From positions 62,001 to 126,000 of the forward strand of contig JAHLKH010000063.1 in NCBI GenBank assembly GCA_025526915.1: DNA of 64,000 bases, in the 5' to 3' direction. The notes under the pieces were generated by a model, which was not told the origin of the DNA, did not search any database, and saw only the letters and a list, made by a program, of their open reading frames with translations. The position numbers were made by a program, and so were the translations under genes. The DNA is from Entophlyctis helioformis. Taxonomy: Eukaryota; Chytridiomycota; Chytridiomycetes; Chytridiales; Chytriomycetaceae. Position 1 is the stretch's first letter, and each line of letters starts with the position of its first letter. This document shows, one piece after another, positions 54,806 through 64,000 of this stretch.

Positions 54806-57800
54806 ATGGCCGAGGTCAGTGGGTCGGCCACTCCGATGCCAGGGCGTGCCGCGCCAGAGACGCCGATCGTGCACCGCACCACCAGCGCTGACCTGCCATG
54901 CATCCGGGCTGCCCCTCGACAGAAGCAGCGCGGCTCGTCTGGCTCCATCTTTGCCAAGCTGTCCAAAAAGTTTGGCTCGTCGTCCGCATCCTCCGTGTCG
55001 GCATCGGCATCTGCCCTTGGTGTGGCATCTGCAAACACCGGCCCTGCCGCTGCGTCGGCCAACGCTGCTGCTGCAAACACCGCAACGGTCAGCGCGCCGT
55101 ATCTCTTGCCGGCATCCGACGGCATCCTCCCGGCTGGCTCATCGGCCAGTCTCAGCACTGCGCATGCCGACGGCAGCGATCGCACAACCACTGGCACGTC
55201 CGAAGCTGCCGCATCCCCCTTCGTGCCTGCTGTTGGGTCCCAGCATGGCGGATCGCCGTCTGGCTTTGCCAAAAACAGCAGCCTGCTGGCACAGTCAGCA
55301 GGTGGAAATGCCCCGATCCCCGCGTTTGCTTCCGCACCAACACTCCCGGGCAAACTGCCGCAGCAGTCGGATGCGCCTCAGCCGCTGGCCAGCGCTGTTG
55401 AAGCCGCCAGCCAGGTCCACAGCTCGCAATCGGGCCAGCAACTCGCTGCAGGGTCATTGGCATCTCGGACACCGGCAGGCGCATCGCCGACACAGCGTCC
55501 CAGCGCTCCCTTGAATGCGGCCGCTGATGCCGTGTCGCATGGATCTCAAAGTCAGCAGCAACAGCAGCAACAGCAGCAGCAGCAAGCCTTGGCGCCAGCC
55601 GCTCGGTCGCAAGATGCGCCAAGTCTCGGGAGGCTCAACATCGCAGCAGCACGGTCAGCCACGGTACATGCTCAGAGAGCATATCCAGCAAGCGCCAATC
55701 CATCCAGCGTCAGCGCACAGGGGCTGGCGTCCATACCGATCGCTGCCTCTCGAGGGCCGCTCCACCATCAGCAGCACCATCAGCAGCAGCCGCAGCAGCA
55801 GCAGCCAGACCGCAGCGGGCAAAGCGCGAGTTCAGCTGGGCTTCCACTGAGCCAAGTGAATGCGCAGATGCGGCAATCCAATCATGCGCTGTCACACCAC
55901 GATCGGCCGTCAAGCGGCTCCGTGCTGGCATCGACGCCGGCTGGAGCGTCCGGCCTAGGAGCTGCTGGCGCAAGCGGGTTTGGCGCCACTGGGTCTCTTG
56001 GCAACTCGTCGTCGAATCTGGCGGCCGCAGCAGGATCGCTAGGCGGCCCCCATACTCTTGCCGACCGTGCTCTGCACCAAAGTATGTCGCGTCTCAACAT
56101 GCACGGCTCGCGCCACCTCTCGGGCTCAGCCACCAATCTCGCCATCCCTGCCGCGTCCGCTGCGGCAAGTCGCAGCGCTCACCAGCCGCCGCTGAGCAGC
56201 GGGCCTGGACAGACTGCGCCATGGTCGGCGTTTAGTGCAAAGCAGTCGGCGGTCGGTCCAGCACACATCCATCACGGCACGTCCATGACGAGCATCGATG
56301 CGGCGTCAGGAGGCGGGAGCATGCAGCCAAAGTCGCCCTTTGCTGTCGCTGCAGCACCTGCCTCGTCTTTTGCCTCTCAAGCACCCGCAAAGCAGCCGCA
56401 GTCCGATGCCCAGCTCGCTCACGATCTGGACGCGCCAGACCATCCCGAACAGCAGCCACCTGCAAGTCCAACCAAAGCAGCAGCAGCAGCAGCAGCAGCA
56501 GCCCCACTCTTGTCATCATCAAAAGCAACAAAGACAGAGCATCAGCCTCAGTCTCCAAGAGACGCGCACGCACACGCATACACCCAGTCGCCAGCAACAT
56601 CGCCGACAAAGATGCGTGCACTGCATGGATTGCCCATGTCTGCAACAGCATCTGCATCTGCATCTGCATCGGCGTATCGCCCATCGCCGCTCTCGCCCAG
56701 CCCACAAGCATTTGCTGATGCACAGCCGTTCCCCCAGTCGAAACGACAAGAGCCAGCAGCCACGACAACCTCCCAGTCCACGACTGAATCGATGCGAGGG
56801 TCTCAACTAGCAGGGCATTCTCATAGCCGCACAAGCTCGACATCGTCCATCAACTCGGCCAGCAGCGCGGCTGGGCCTGCTTTTCGTCCTGCCCCCATCA
56901 ACACCAGCATTGCAAGACAGCTTGCCGCTTCTGCGTCGCAGGGACTGCCATCGGCCCAGCCCCAGCAGCCGCTCTCTGCCGCACTTCCAGCACGTGCCGC
57001 ATCGGGCATTTCAGCGTCAACGCTGGGCGATCCGAGGTCTCGCTCGGCGTCCATGTCAGGCAAACCTGTGGACATGACTGCAGACGATCTCATTGCAAAG
57101 CTGCGTGCTGCGGTAGCCTCGAAGCTGACAAGCCCGAGCTCACAGCAGACCATCCAGGCCGGCTCAGGCGCGAGCTTGGCGTCCTTTTCAGACGCGACAG
57201 ACGGCCGCAAGCCAGAGTCGGCTTCTCGGTCGCGAGCACAGACCACCTGGTCGAAGCAAGCATCGCCATTGTCGCCAACAGGCACCAGCCATGCCGCAAA
57301 TGCCAGCATGACGAGTCCCACCCACAACACGCCTGGATCTCCAACCAAGTCGCCCCTGTCGCCAGCCGTGCAGCAGCAAACCAGCGCTTTCCCATCCAAC
57401 GCTGGCGCGGTGCATGGGCTGCAGCGCGGGAACACGCTGTTGCAGCTGCGCACGGGCCATTTGACGCCGCGGTCACGAAGCGGATCCAAGTCAGCCTTTG
57501 ACTACTCCAAGCTGAACCCCAAGACGCCGCTTTCTGCGAGCAACTCGCAGGCTGCATTCGCGGCCACTGGGGTAGGGCATGGACCGCCCACATCCAGCTC
57601 GGGATCGCCGACTCGGCAAGTGCAGTTTCAAGACCCTGCGTCCTTGCCCGGCACAGCATCACCGCGTTCTGCGTTTGCAATGAGCACGGCACTTGACGAC
57701 CCAGCAGGCAGTGGATACTTTGGCACAGTTGACGGTCAAGCAGCAGGATCGGGGTCGGGACGAAGCAGTGTGGTAGCTCGAAGTGCGTTTGACAATGCGG

Positions 57801-60050
57801 CCAAACCAGGCTTGATGAATCGACCACACAGCAGCTCAATCGGAGGCGGCCCACGGCCATCGCTCCAGCGTCCTCGCAACTATTCCAATGCGTCTACCAC
57901 GGGACCGCCACCGAAAGGCGGGTTGACACCATCGCTGTCGGGGGTTTCGTTGCAGCAGCTGTTGCAGAAGCAGCCCAAGCAGGATCATGCCGCAGGTGAG
58001 AGCGACGGTGCACACGGTCAAGTCGAGAGTGATGCCCAGCAAACCCGCTCGACCAACGCGTCCGCAGCACCATCACCAACGCGGCAAGAGCCACAAGCGC
58101 CAGCAACATCAGCGGCGGGCGGATTGCAGCCAGGTCGACCCAAGGCGCCAGTGCTCCAGACTGGGTCCAAGGACGCGGCAGCACCGCCACCAGCAGCAGC
58201 AGCAGCATCATCAGGACCATCCAGCTCTCAGTCTGCAAGTGAGAAGCTCAAGGAAAGCCTTGCACAAGCACGGTCGAAGCGGTCTGCAACACTGTCCACG
58301 ATCGCAGCCGAGCGACCCAAGCCAGCCTCTTCGTCACTGAGCCATGCATCCGCGTCCCAAACCAGCGTTGCAGCCTCACGCCAGCAAGCATTGCAGGCGT
58401 CATTGCAGGCGGGTGGCGACCCATCATCGCAGCCGGCATCCTCATCGACAGGAGCGGACGGGCCGCCCATACCCGCGGGGGCATTCGCTGCATCCAAGAC
58501 AGGGGCCACCGACACGAGGCCGCCCAAACCAGTGACGGCACCTGCACCCAGCGCTTTCCAGCCATCACGCCTCCAGGGACACGCTGGACCGGCAGGCTCC
58601 GCGCCGTTCATGCCCATCGCAACAGGGAATCTGCAGCCGTCTATGCCGCCGTCGAGCTCATCGTCAGGATCGCTGCTTCACCGGTCGCTTCTTGTTGCGC
58701 AGGCATCGCAGATAGGCGGTGGGCTGGAGCCCATTCTGTCGCAGCCGACCACGCCAATGGGATCCGACTCGGCCCTGTCACGCACATCGCTCGGCAGTCT
58801 TGGCCGCGCGTCTCCCGTGTCGAGGTCCGCTGCGTCGCTTGCGGATGAGGAGGCACAAGGCAACGGTGGTCGGTCGCTTGCTGCGGTGGAGAGACAGCCA
58901 GTGCAGCAGCTGTCGCCTTTGCTGTCGGCGCGACCCGCGTCAGCAGCAGCAGCAGCAGCAGCAGCTTCGACGGGGAAAGCAGCGCCAGGATCAGCCACTG
59001 CCGCTGCCAGCGCCGGCGGTGTTGGCAATGCAAACGGAGCCGGCCAGACGCGTCGTGCAGCAAGCGGCCGTGGCACTCTGATCTCCGACTCTGACGCGTC
59101 GCACATGGCGTCAGCACCGCCACCCTCCATAACGTCACCGACTGCCGCGTCCATGTTGCCGTCAGCCAATCCATCTGTCCCGCAAGGAGTAGCAGGAGCA
59201 ACAGCAGGAGGAGCAGCAGGAGGAGCAGCAACAACATCGACTGCAAAACCACCAAAGCCGGCACCTGGACCTGCCGCTGACACGAGCAACAGCAGCAACA
59301 GCGACACCAAAAGCGCCGATATGCATGTGGGACCATCGAGGTCGGCCATGGATGGCGCGACGCCGCTCATGCCCAAGAGCCCGCTCGTGCGCCAGCAGAG
59401 CCAGCTGGCCATTATCGGGTCAACCGAAGCGCTGTTTATCCAAGAGCAGCAGAAGCGCGAGGCCCTTGAGCAGCAGCAGCAGCAGCAAGACGAGCACGAC
59501 AATGAGCAGCATCGTTCCGAGGGCACCGACTCGGTTCGCGACATGCCGTCCATGCCGCCGCTACCGCCTCTGCCGCAGCATGTTGCCCCTGACAGCGGTG
59601 CGGGAATTCACCGCAAGCAGAGTGCTGGCAATCTGTCCATGGCGGCGTCCAGTCTGCCGTCCGTGCGCAGCAGCGTGGTCGAGCGGCCATCCACCACGGT
59701 CGTGCCGCCAGACGACCAGGACGAGCAGCTGGATCCCCTCTATGTCCGATGCTTCCCGCAAACGTCGCCTGGGCTGTGCGTGCTGGAGCCTGGCTGGGAC
59801 ACCCAAGGTAAGCAGCCGCCTGCATGCCGTGACCATGGCTTGGCTTCCCGTCCATCGCGTGTGCTGACGCGTGTGGCGTGTGTGGTGTGTGCTGTGTGGC
59901 GTGTGCTGTGGTGCAGTGTTCCAAGACCAAAAGTACAACATCTGGCGTCGGTGCATGCTCGAAGTCCTGCAGCAGCAGATCGACTATCCGCTCATCACGA
60001 CTCCCGATCTCTCGGCCGCGCTCCACGACGAGTTCTTCAACGAGTCGTGA
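54806..60050 (+). CDS. Very long Ser/Ala/Gln-rich protein with conserved-looking C terminus, function unknown
   Basis: One huge exon from ATG 54806 (MAEVSGSATPMPGRAAP) to 59808 (ends before gtaagc), then a last exon after gtgcag near 59917 ending at the TGA at 60048-60050; about 1710 residues. The start has RQKQRGSSGSIFAKLSKKFG, a basic Ser-rich motif. The bulk is low complexity with polyQ, polyA, many SP/TP sites and short basic patches (e.g. STLGDPRSRSASMSGKP; MTADDLIAKLRAAVASKL). Near the C terminus come PLYVRCFPQTSPGLCVLEPG and, across the splice, FQDQKYNIWRRCMLEVLQQQ, which is ordered and probably a conserved domain. I do not recognise the family. Many SP/TP sites suggest heavy phosphorylation (inference). 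Confidence 0.75.
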
Positions 60051-60139
60051 TCCTCTCCTCTCCTTCCCCTCCCCTCCCCCCTGATCATTTGTGCACATTC
60101 ACTATAACGCAGGCGTTTGCTTCAATAAAAAGGGCAAGG

Positions 60140-61592
60140 CTATGCATCCATTCCTCCATCGTCGTCGTCGCCGTCATCATGGCCCTCATCGTCGTCCTCA
60201 TCGCCAAAGTCAAACGCAACGAAATCCTGGTCCTCGAGACGCGCTGCCTTCCAAGCCTGTCCTTGCTGCTCATCCTCGGCACCGGACACGCCGCCAGCAT
60301 CGTCTGCCGGTCTCTTTTTGGTATCCATCTGCTCCATCGACAGCACGCCACGGTAGCTGTCTTTTCGTGTGGCTGCACACCATCCGCCACGTTGCATGAG
60401 CATCAGGGTCCACACAGCAGTCGACCCCAGCAAACCCGCCATGCAGTGCAGTGCAGTGCAGTTCAGTACAGTGCAGAGTGTTTGGTTACCTGCATGGAGC
60501 AAGACGGAGCGCACCGTGTCGGTCATGGCCGCCTTGGCTTGTGCCATGTTCATGCCAAAGATGGTAGCTCTGGCAATCGCATCCATTTGCACCGTCAGCC
60601 ATCACATCCAGCCATCACCTCCAGCCGTCGCCACCGGGCAGTCGCACCACAACTCACAGGTTCATGACATCAAACGGCCCACGCAGCTCAATCGCATGCG
60701 CCGCCGCCGACGACAGCACAATGTGTTTGCCCTTGGTCACTCGGACGAGGGCAGCCGCGTTCGAAAAGAGGTGCCGCCGTGCCGTCGCGTCGCGGATGCC
60801 CTGCGAGTACGTAATCTCAAACGCGACGCCGCGCTGGATGGCCGCGTTGATGGTGGGGCCCTTGAAGTAAAAGGGGAGACGGGTGCCCATGTCGAGCGTG
60901 ATGAGGTCCACGTCCAGCTGCTGGCACGCCGCCTGGAACAGCTTTTCGGTCATGGGCTGCACCGACACAAGATCGTACGACGCAATGATCTGGCTGTTGC
61001 TCGACTGGCTGACGCAAGCGGCGGTGAAGGAGTTAGCGACTGCGGGTCGGGCGATCATCGGTGGGGTGGTTTGCCAGGTGTGCGGTTGAGGCGGGCGAGG
61101 GCAAGCCACGGACAGGCACTTGCCAGCGAGTAGTTGTGCGATGGGTTGTCCAGCACGACCGACAGCCGCGTGTAAATGTCAAACGAGCGGGCGGCAAACG
61201 GGTGGGGCAGGCCGGCCGGACTGAGCTGTGCGAGCAGCATGGGCGATGTGCGCACGATGGTGCCCTGTGCCTGCCCTGCGCCTGCAGGCCCTGCTGCAGA
61301 CGCCGACGCCGGCGTGGTGGCGTGGGCCTTGGCAAACGCCTCTGCGTACCGGGCCTTGTCTATCCTGCACGGCTGTTGGTCGACAGAGGTCAGCACGGAC
61401 GGCTTGGCTTGGCACGGATGGCATGGCTGGCTTGGCTTGGCTGGCATGGCACGCACACACCTTGCTCTTGTTGAGGTTGCCGTCGGACTGCACGGTAATG
61501 GCCAGCCCGCGGTAGCCCAGCCGCTTGAACATGCGCAGCACGTTGACGGCATCGGCAGCGAGCAACGACTCGGGCACATTCAAGTCGAGCAT
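60140..61592 (-). CDS. RPP1: RNase P/MRP protein subunit Rpp1 (p30)
   Basis: ATG 61592: MLDLNVPESLLAADAVNVLR then MFKRLGYRGLAITVQSDGN, the start of a PHP/TIM-barrel. The middle exon gives PFAARSFDIYTRLSVVLDNP. The next gives IIASYDLVSVQPMTEKLFQA, VDLITLDMGTRLPFYFKGPT, INAAIQRGVAFEITYSQGIR, DATARRHLFSNAAALVRVTK and AIELRGPFDVMNL. The last exons give ATIFGMNMAQAKAAMTDTVR and an acidic tail (FDFGDEDDDEGHDDGDDDD) ending at 60140. Rpp1 is a core protein of nuclear RNase P and RNase MRP (tRNA 5' and pre-rRNA processing). It is convergent with the Ser-rich gene; the stops are 90 bp apart. Confidence 0.92.
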
Positions 61593-61696
61593 TGTCGTCG
61601 TCTCGCCAAGATCGACAGAACGGTCAAGCCGAGCAGGACATGCAGCACAAAGACAGACAAGGACAGACAAGACAAGACAAGACCAGAGAACCCTGT

Positions 61697-64000
61697 TCAA
61701 TCCACATTTATTTCCATGAGTACCGCTGCCGCCAGACTCGCCAGCTCGTGGTCGTTAACGGCTGGCGCGTCGATCGCGAGCCGTGTGAGCTCGGGCTCGA
61801 CCAGAAGCAACAGGTCGCGGTTGCCCGCCACCTTGGCAAACTCTTCAATCGTGCGCATCGACCGATGCCGGATCGTCGCAAACGGCGCCAGGTCCTGGAC
61901 GGTCGCAAAGGCAGACGGGTTGCGTGCTGCCGCGGAGGATGCATGCTTGCCGGCCGGCTGGGCGAGCGCGAGTTGGAGGTCATGGAGTGGCTTGGTGCAC
62001 AGCCGCAGGAGCCGTGGCACGAGCCCCGGGAGGGCACACACATGGCGCGCCATCTCTGTGCCGCCAATGAGCGTGAGCGAGTGCAGGTTGATGGACGCCA
62101 GCTCCCATTTGGCCACCGTGTCACTGGAAGCGCCGCGTACGAGGGTCGTGGGCAGCAGCTGCGCTACCCGCTGTGCCAGCACGTCGAGCCGGGGATACTG
62201 CGCAAACAGCTCCTGGTTGTCTGCATGCAGCATCAGCTGGGCCAGAGCGTCGAGAGCCGGATACACATAGGCGGACGCCGGCTCGCTGAGAAAGTCGGCA
62301 ATGACGTCGAGGGCAAGGTCCGCCATGCCGCGCGTCTTGCACCAAAAATGCTGGCCAATGTTGGACAGGATGATGAGCGCCGTCTTGCGGTGCTCGAGCA
62401 CGCCAACCATCGTGAGCGGCACTTGGCGCTTGTCCAAGCGGTTCAACGGATCCCTGCTTGCACACGCGCCGTCCGATGCATCGTCTTCTTCGTCATCCCG
62501 GCCATCCAAGTGCGCGCTGTTGTTGCTCGATGAGGTCGGCGCAGTCGGCACGGTCTGGCTCGTCTCCTTCTCCCTGCTAGAGCCGGCATCGTCGGATCCA
62601 GACAAGTCATCGTCCTCCTGCCACGACTCAAAGAACACGCTCAGGTCCAGCGTCCAGTAGAGGTAGTCGAGAATGACGGGATGGCTTGCAAGCAGTGGAC
62701 GGTTGCCCACGAGGAACGACGCATTGCGCAGAATCTTGCCAACAGCAAAACAGTACTCGGCAAGGATTTTGGTCTCGCAGAGCGTCGGCTGTGCGAGCGC
62801 GTCCAGCTGCCACAACTCTGCATCCTCGGCCCCAAACAAGTCGATGTAGCTGATGATCCCAGACGGCTGCTGCTGCTTCTGCTGCTGTCGTTCCTGGTCT
62901 TCCTGGTCTTGCTGTTGGCTCTGCAGCGGCGGCTGTCTCCTTGCACGCCACTTGTCCAGATGGTCTGCTGTGATCCGCGGAAAGATGCCGCCAAAACAGT
63001 CGGCAGCCAGCTGGAAGATGGCGTCCAGCAAGTTGGGTGCCTGGGCAAACGCGACGCTGTTGTGGAACGAGTTGATGACAAGGACATCGAGCGCGAAGCG
63101 CACCTCGTGCTTGAGCCGCGACTTGATGCTCATGACCAGACACTGGTAGTCGACTGGCGCGTATCCCTCTGCCACTGGCGGTGTGTACAGGATGTGGTTG
63201 GAGAGAAGAGCAAAGTCGATTCCGCCGTCGGTCGCTGCCTGTCGCGATCGCGGGAAGAAGATGGGTGCGCGTCGAACAGGGGGTGGCCTCATTGGGATGA
63301 TGCTTCGACCGCCGACCGCCGGGGGCGGCAGGGCCGCCACAGCAGCGGCGGCAGCAGTGGCGATCGCTGTGGATGTAGCTGGCTGAGATGGAACGATGGC
63401 GGGTTTCATCTGGGCAGGTGCGCCTGATGGAGTTGCTGGAACAGATGCTGCATTGGCCGATACCGAGGCGGCCGCCTGCATCGCTGCCTGTGCCGTTGTC
63501 TGTGCCGCTGCTTGCTGCGTAGGCGGAAGGGGGACCGTTGGGGCAGGGACGGGGGTTGGCGACAGTAGAGCTGCATTGCCGGGCTGCTGCATGGGCATGG
63601 ACGTCCGCCGCTGCGCTTGGGCTTGGGCTTGGGCGTCCAGTGCTGCAGGCGCCAGTGGCAGAGAAAAGGACGACGATCGCGGCGGCAGAGCATGTCCCGG
63701 CTGCTGCTCCGATGGCGACGACTGCGCGACAGACGCGGCGGGCGATCGCTTCGCAGCCTGTGTTTGCTGCTGCGGCGGAGACATGATGTGCTGGCCGAGA
63801 CGCTGCTGCATCAGCTGCATTTGCAAGTGCTGCTGCTGCATCTGCTGCATCTGCTGCATCTGCTGCTGCGCGAGTTCCTGCTGGATGGCCTGGGGAGCCT
63901 GCACGGCCTGCATGTCCATCTGCATCTGCGCCTGGGCACCACGAGCCGCAGACGCATCGTCTGCAGCCAGTCCCACGGCTTGAACACCTGCCGGAGGCGA
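61697..64000 (-). CDS. Probable SWI/SNF Swi1/BAF250-like subunit, 5' part cut off by window edge
   Basis: One open frame from the right edge to a stop at 61697. The N-terminal visible part is Gln/Met-rich (QQMQQMQQMQQQHL) and Pro/Ala-rich. Then follows an ordered helical region: DYQCLVMSIKSRLKHEVRFA, LDVLVINSFHNSVAFAQAPN, LCETKILAEYCFAVGKILRN, VILDYLYWTLDLSVFFESW, KTALIILSNIGQHFWCKTRG and ARHVCALPGLVPRLLRLCTK. This repeat-helical C-terminal part resembles the Swi1/ARID1 BAF250_C-type fold. No ARID is inside the window, so the call is tentative. Upstream coding continues beyond 64000. Confidence 0.45.
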   Translation of the reverse strand, partial: SPPAGVQAVGLAADDASAARGAQAQMQMDMQAVQAPQAIQQELAQQQMQQMQQMQQQHLQMQLMQQRLGQHIMSPPQQQTQAAKRSPAASVAQSSPSEQQPGHALPPRSSSFSLPLAPAALDAQAQAQAQRRTSMPMQQPGNAALLSPTPVPAPTVPLPPTQQAAAQTTAQAAMQAAASVSANAASVPATPSGAPAQMKPAIVPSQPATSTAIATAAAAAVAALPPPAVGGRSIIPMRPPPVRRAPIFFPRSRQAATDGGIDFALLSNHILYTPPVAEGYAPVDYQCLVMSIKSRLKHEVRFALDVLVINSFHNSVAFAQAPNLLDAIFQLAADCFGGIFPRITADHLDKWRARRQPPLQSQQQDQEDQERQQQKQQQPSGIISYIDLFGAEDAELWQLDALAQPTLCETKILAEYCFAVGKILRNASFLVGNRPLLASHPVILDYLYWTLDLSVFFESWQEDDDLSGSDDAGSSREKETSQTVPTAPTSSSNNSAHLDGRDDEEDDASDGACASRDPLNRLDKRQVPLTMVGVLEHRKTALIILSNIGQHFWCKTRGMADLALDVIADFLSEPASAYVYPALDALAQLMLHADNQELFAQYPRLDVLAQRVAQLLPTTLVRGASSDTVAKWELASINLHSLTLIGGTEMARHVCALPGLVPRLLRLCTKPLHDLQLALAQPAGKHASSAAARNPSAFATVQDLAPFATIRHRSMRTIEEFAKVAGNRDLLLLVEPELTRLAIDAPAVNDHELASLAAAVLMEINVD

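Noticed and set aside
54071..60667. A single 2198-codon frame beginning in the INO1 intron and running past 60050
   Set aside because: The upstream part overlaps INO1 exon 1 on the other strand and its minisatellite intron. The real start is ATG 54806, and a gtaagc...gtgcag intron leads to a better stop at 60050.

Overview
The window is nuclear DNA from an intron-rich, GC-rich fungus. Genes are broken by many short introns (about 55-110 nt, GT..AG). The gene set (Rcl1, Myg1, Rpp1, Ino1, an AP180/ANTH adaptor, an Iks1-type kinase, SWI/SNF-type subunits), together with a probable augmin subunit, rich cyclic-nucleotide signalling and a Fanzor transposon, points to an early-diverging zoosporic (chytrid-like) fungus. 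That placement is inference. No rRNA, tRNA or CRISPR array was seen.

Layout. 1-8.4 kb: a membrane FN3 protein (cut by the window edge), an SCI1-like nuclear protein, a Psr/SCP-type phosphatase and RCL1. 8.5-27 kb is a cyclic-nucleotide block. It holds a giant fusion protein (degenerate kinase, degenerate AAA-type ATPase, helical repeats, GAF, then a complete class I phosphodiesterase), MYG1, a second membrane-anchored phosphodiesterase on the other strand, and, sharing its promoter, a cyclic-nucleotide-binding F-box/LRR protein. 27.5-34.8 kb: an ANTH-domain endocytic adaptor and a HAUS3-like gene.

34,887-46,514 is the most interesting region: an 11.6 kb DNA transposon that I can delimit from the sequence. 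It has 23-bp imperfect terminal inverted repeats (19/23 matching) and a perfect 8-bp target duplication (TCGCAATG). It sits in what was a short gap between the HAUS3-like gene and an actin-related gene. It carries a complete 1034-residue Fanzor (eukaryotic TnpB relative, RNA-guided nuclease family), a structured 3' segment that is a candidate guide-RNA scaffold, and a large gene with all seven FEN1/XPG-type catalytic acids. The FEN/XPG-like gene is interrupted by a second, nested element: a 2.28 kb LTR retrotransposon with 228-bp LTRs, TG..CA ends, a polypurine tract and a perfect 5-bp target duplication (TGCTG). Removing the insertion on paper leaves one open 942-codon frame.

46.5-64 kb is ordinary housekeeping sequence: an actin-related protein, an IKS1-like kinase, inositol-3-phosphate synthase, a very long Ser/Ala/Gln-rich protein, RNase P subunit Rpp1 and a probable SWI/SNF Swi1-like subunit (cut by the right edge). 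Several gene pairs are divergent over gaps of only 118-232 bp, and TCACGTGA boxes recur in these promoters.
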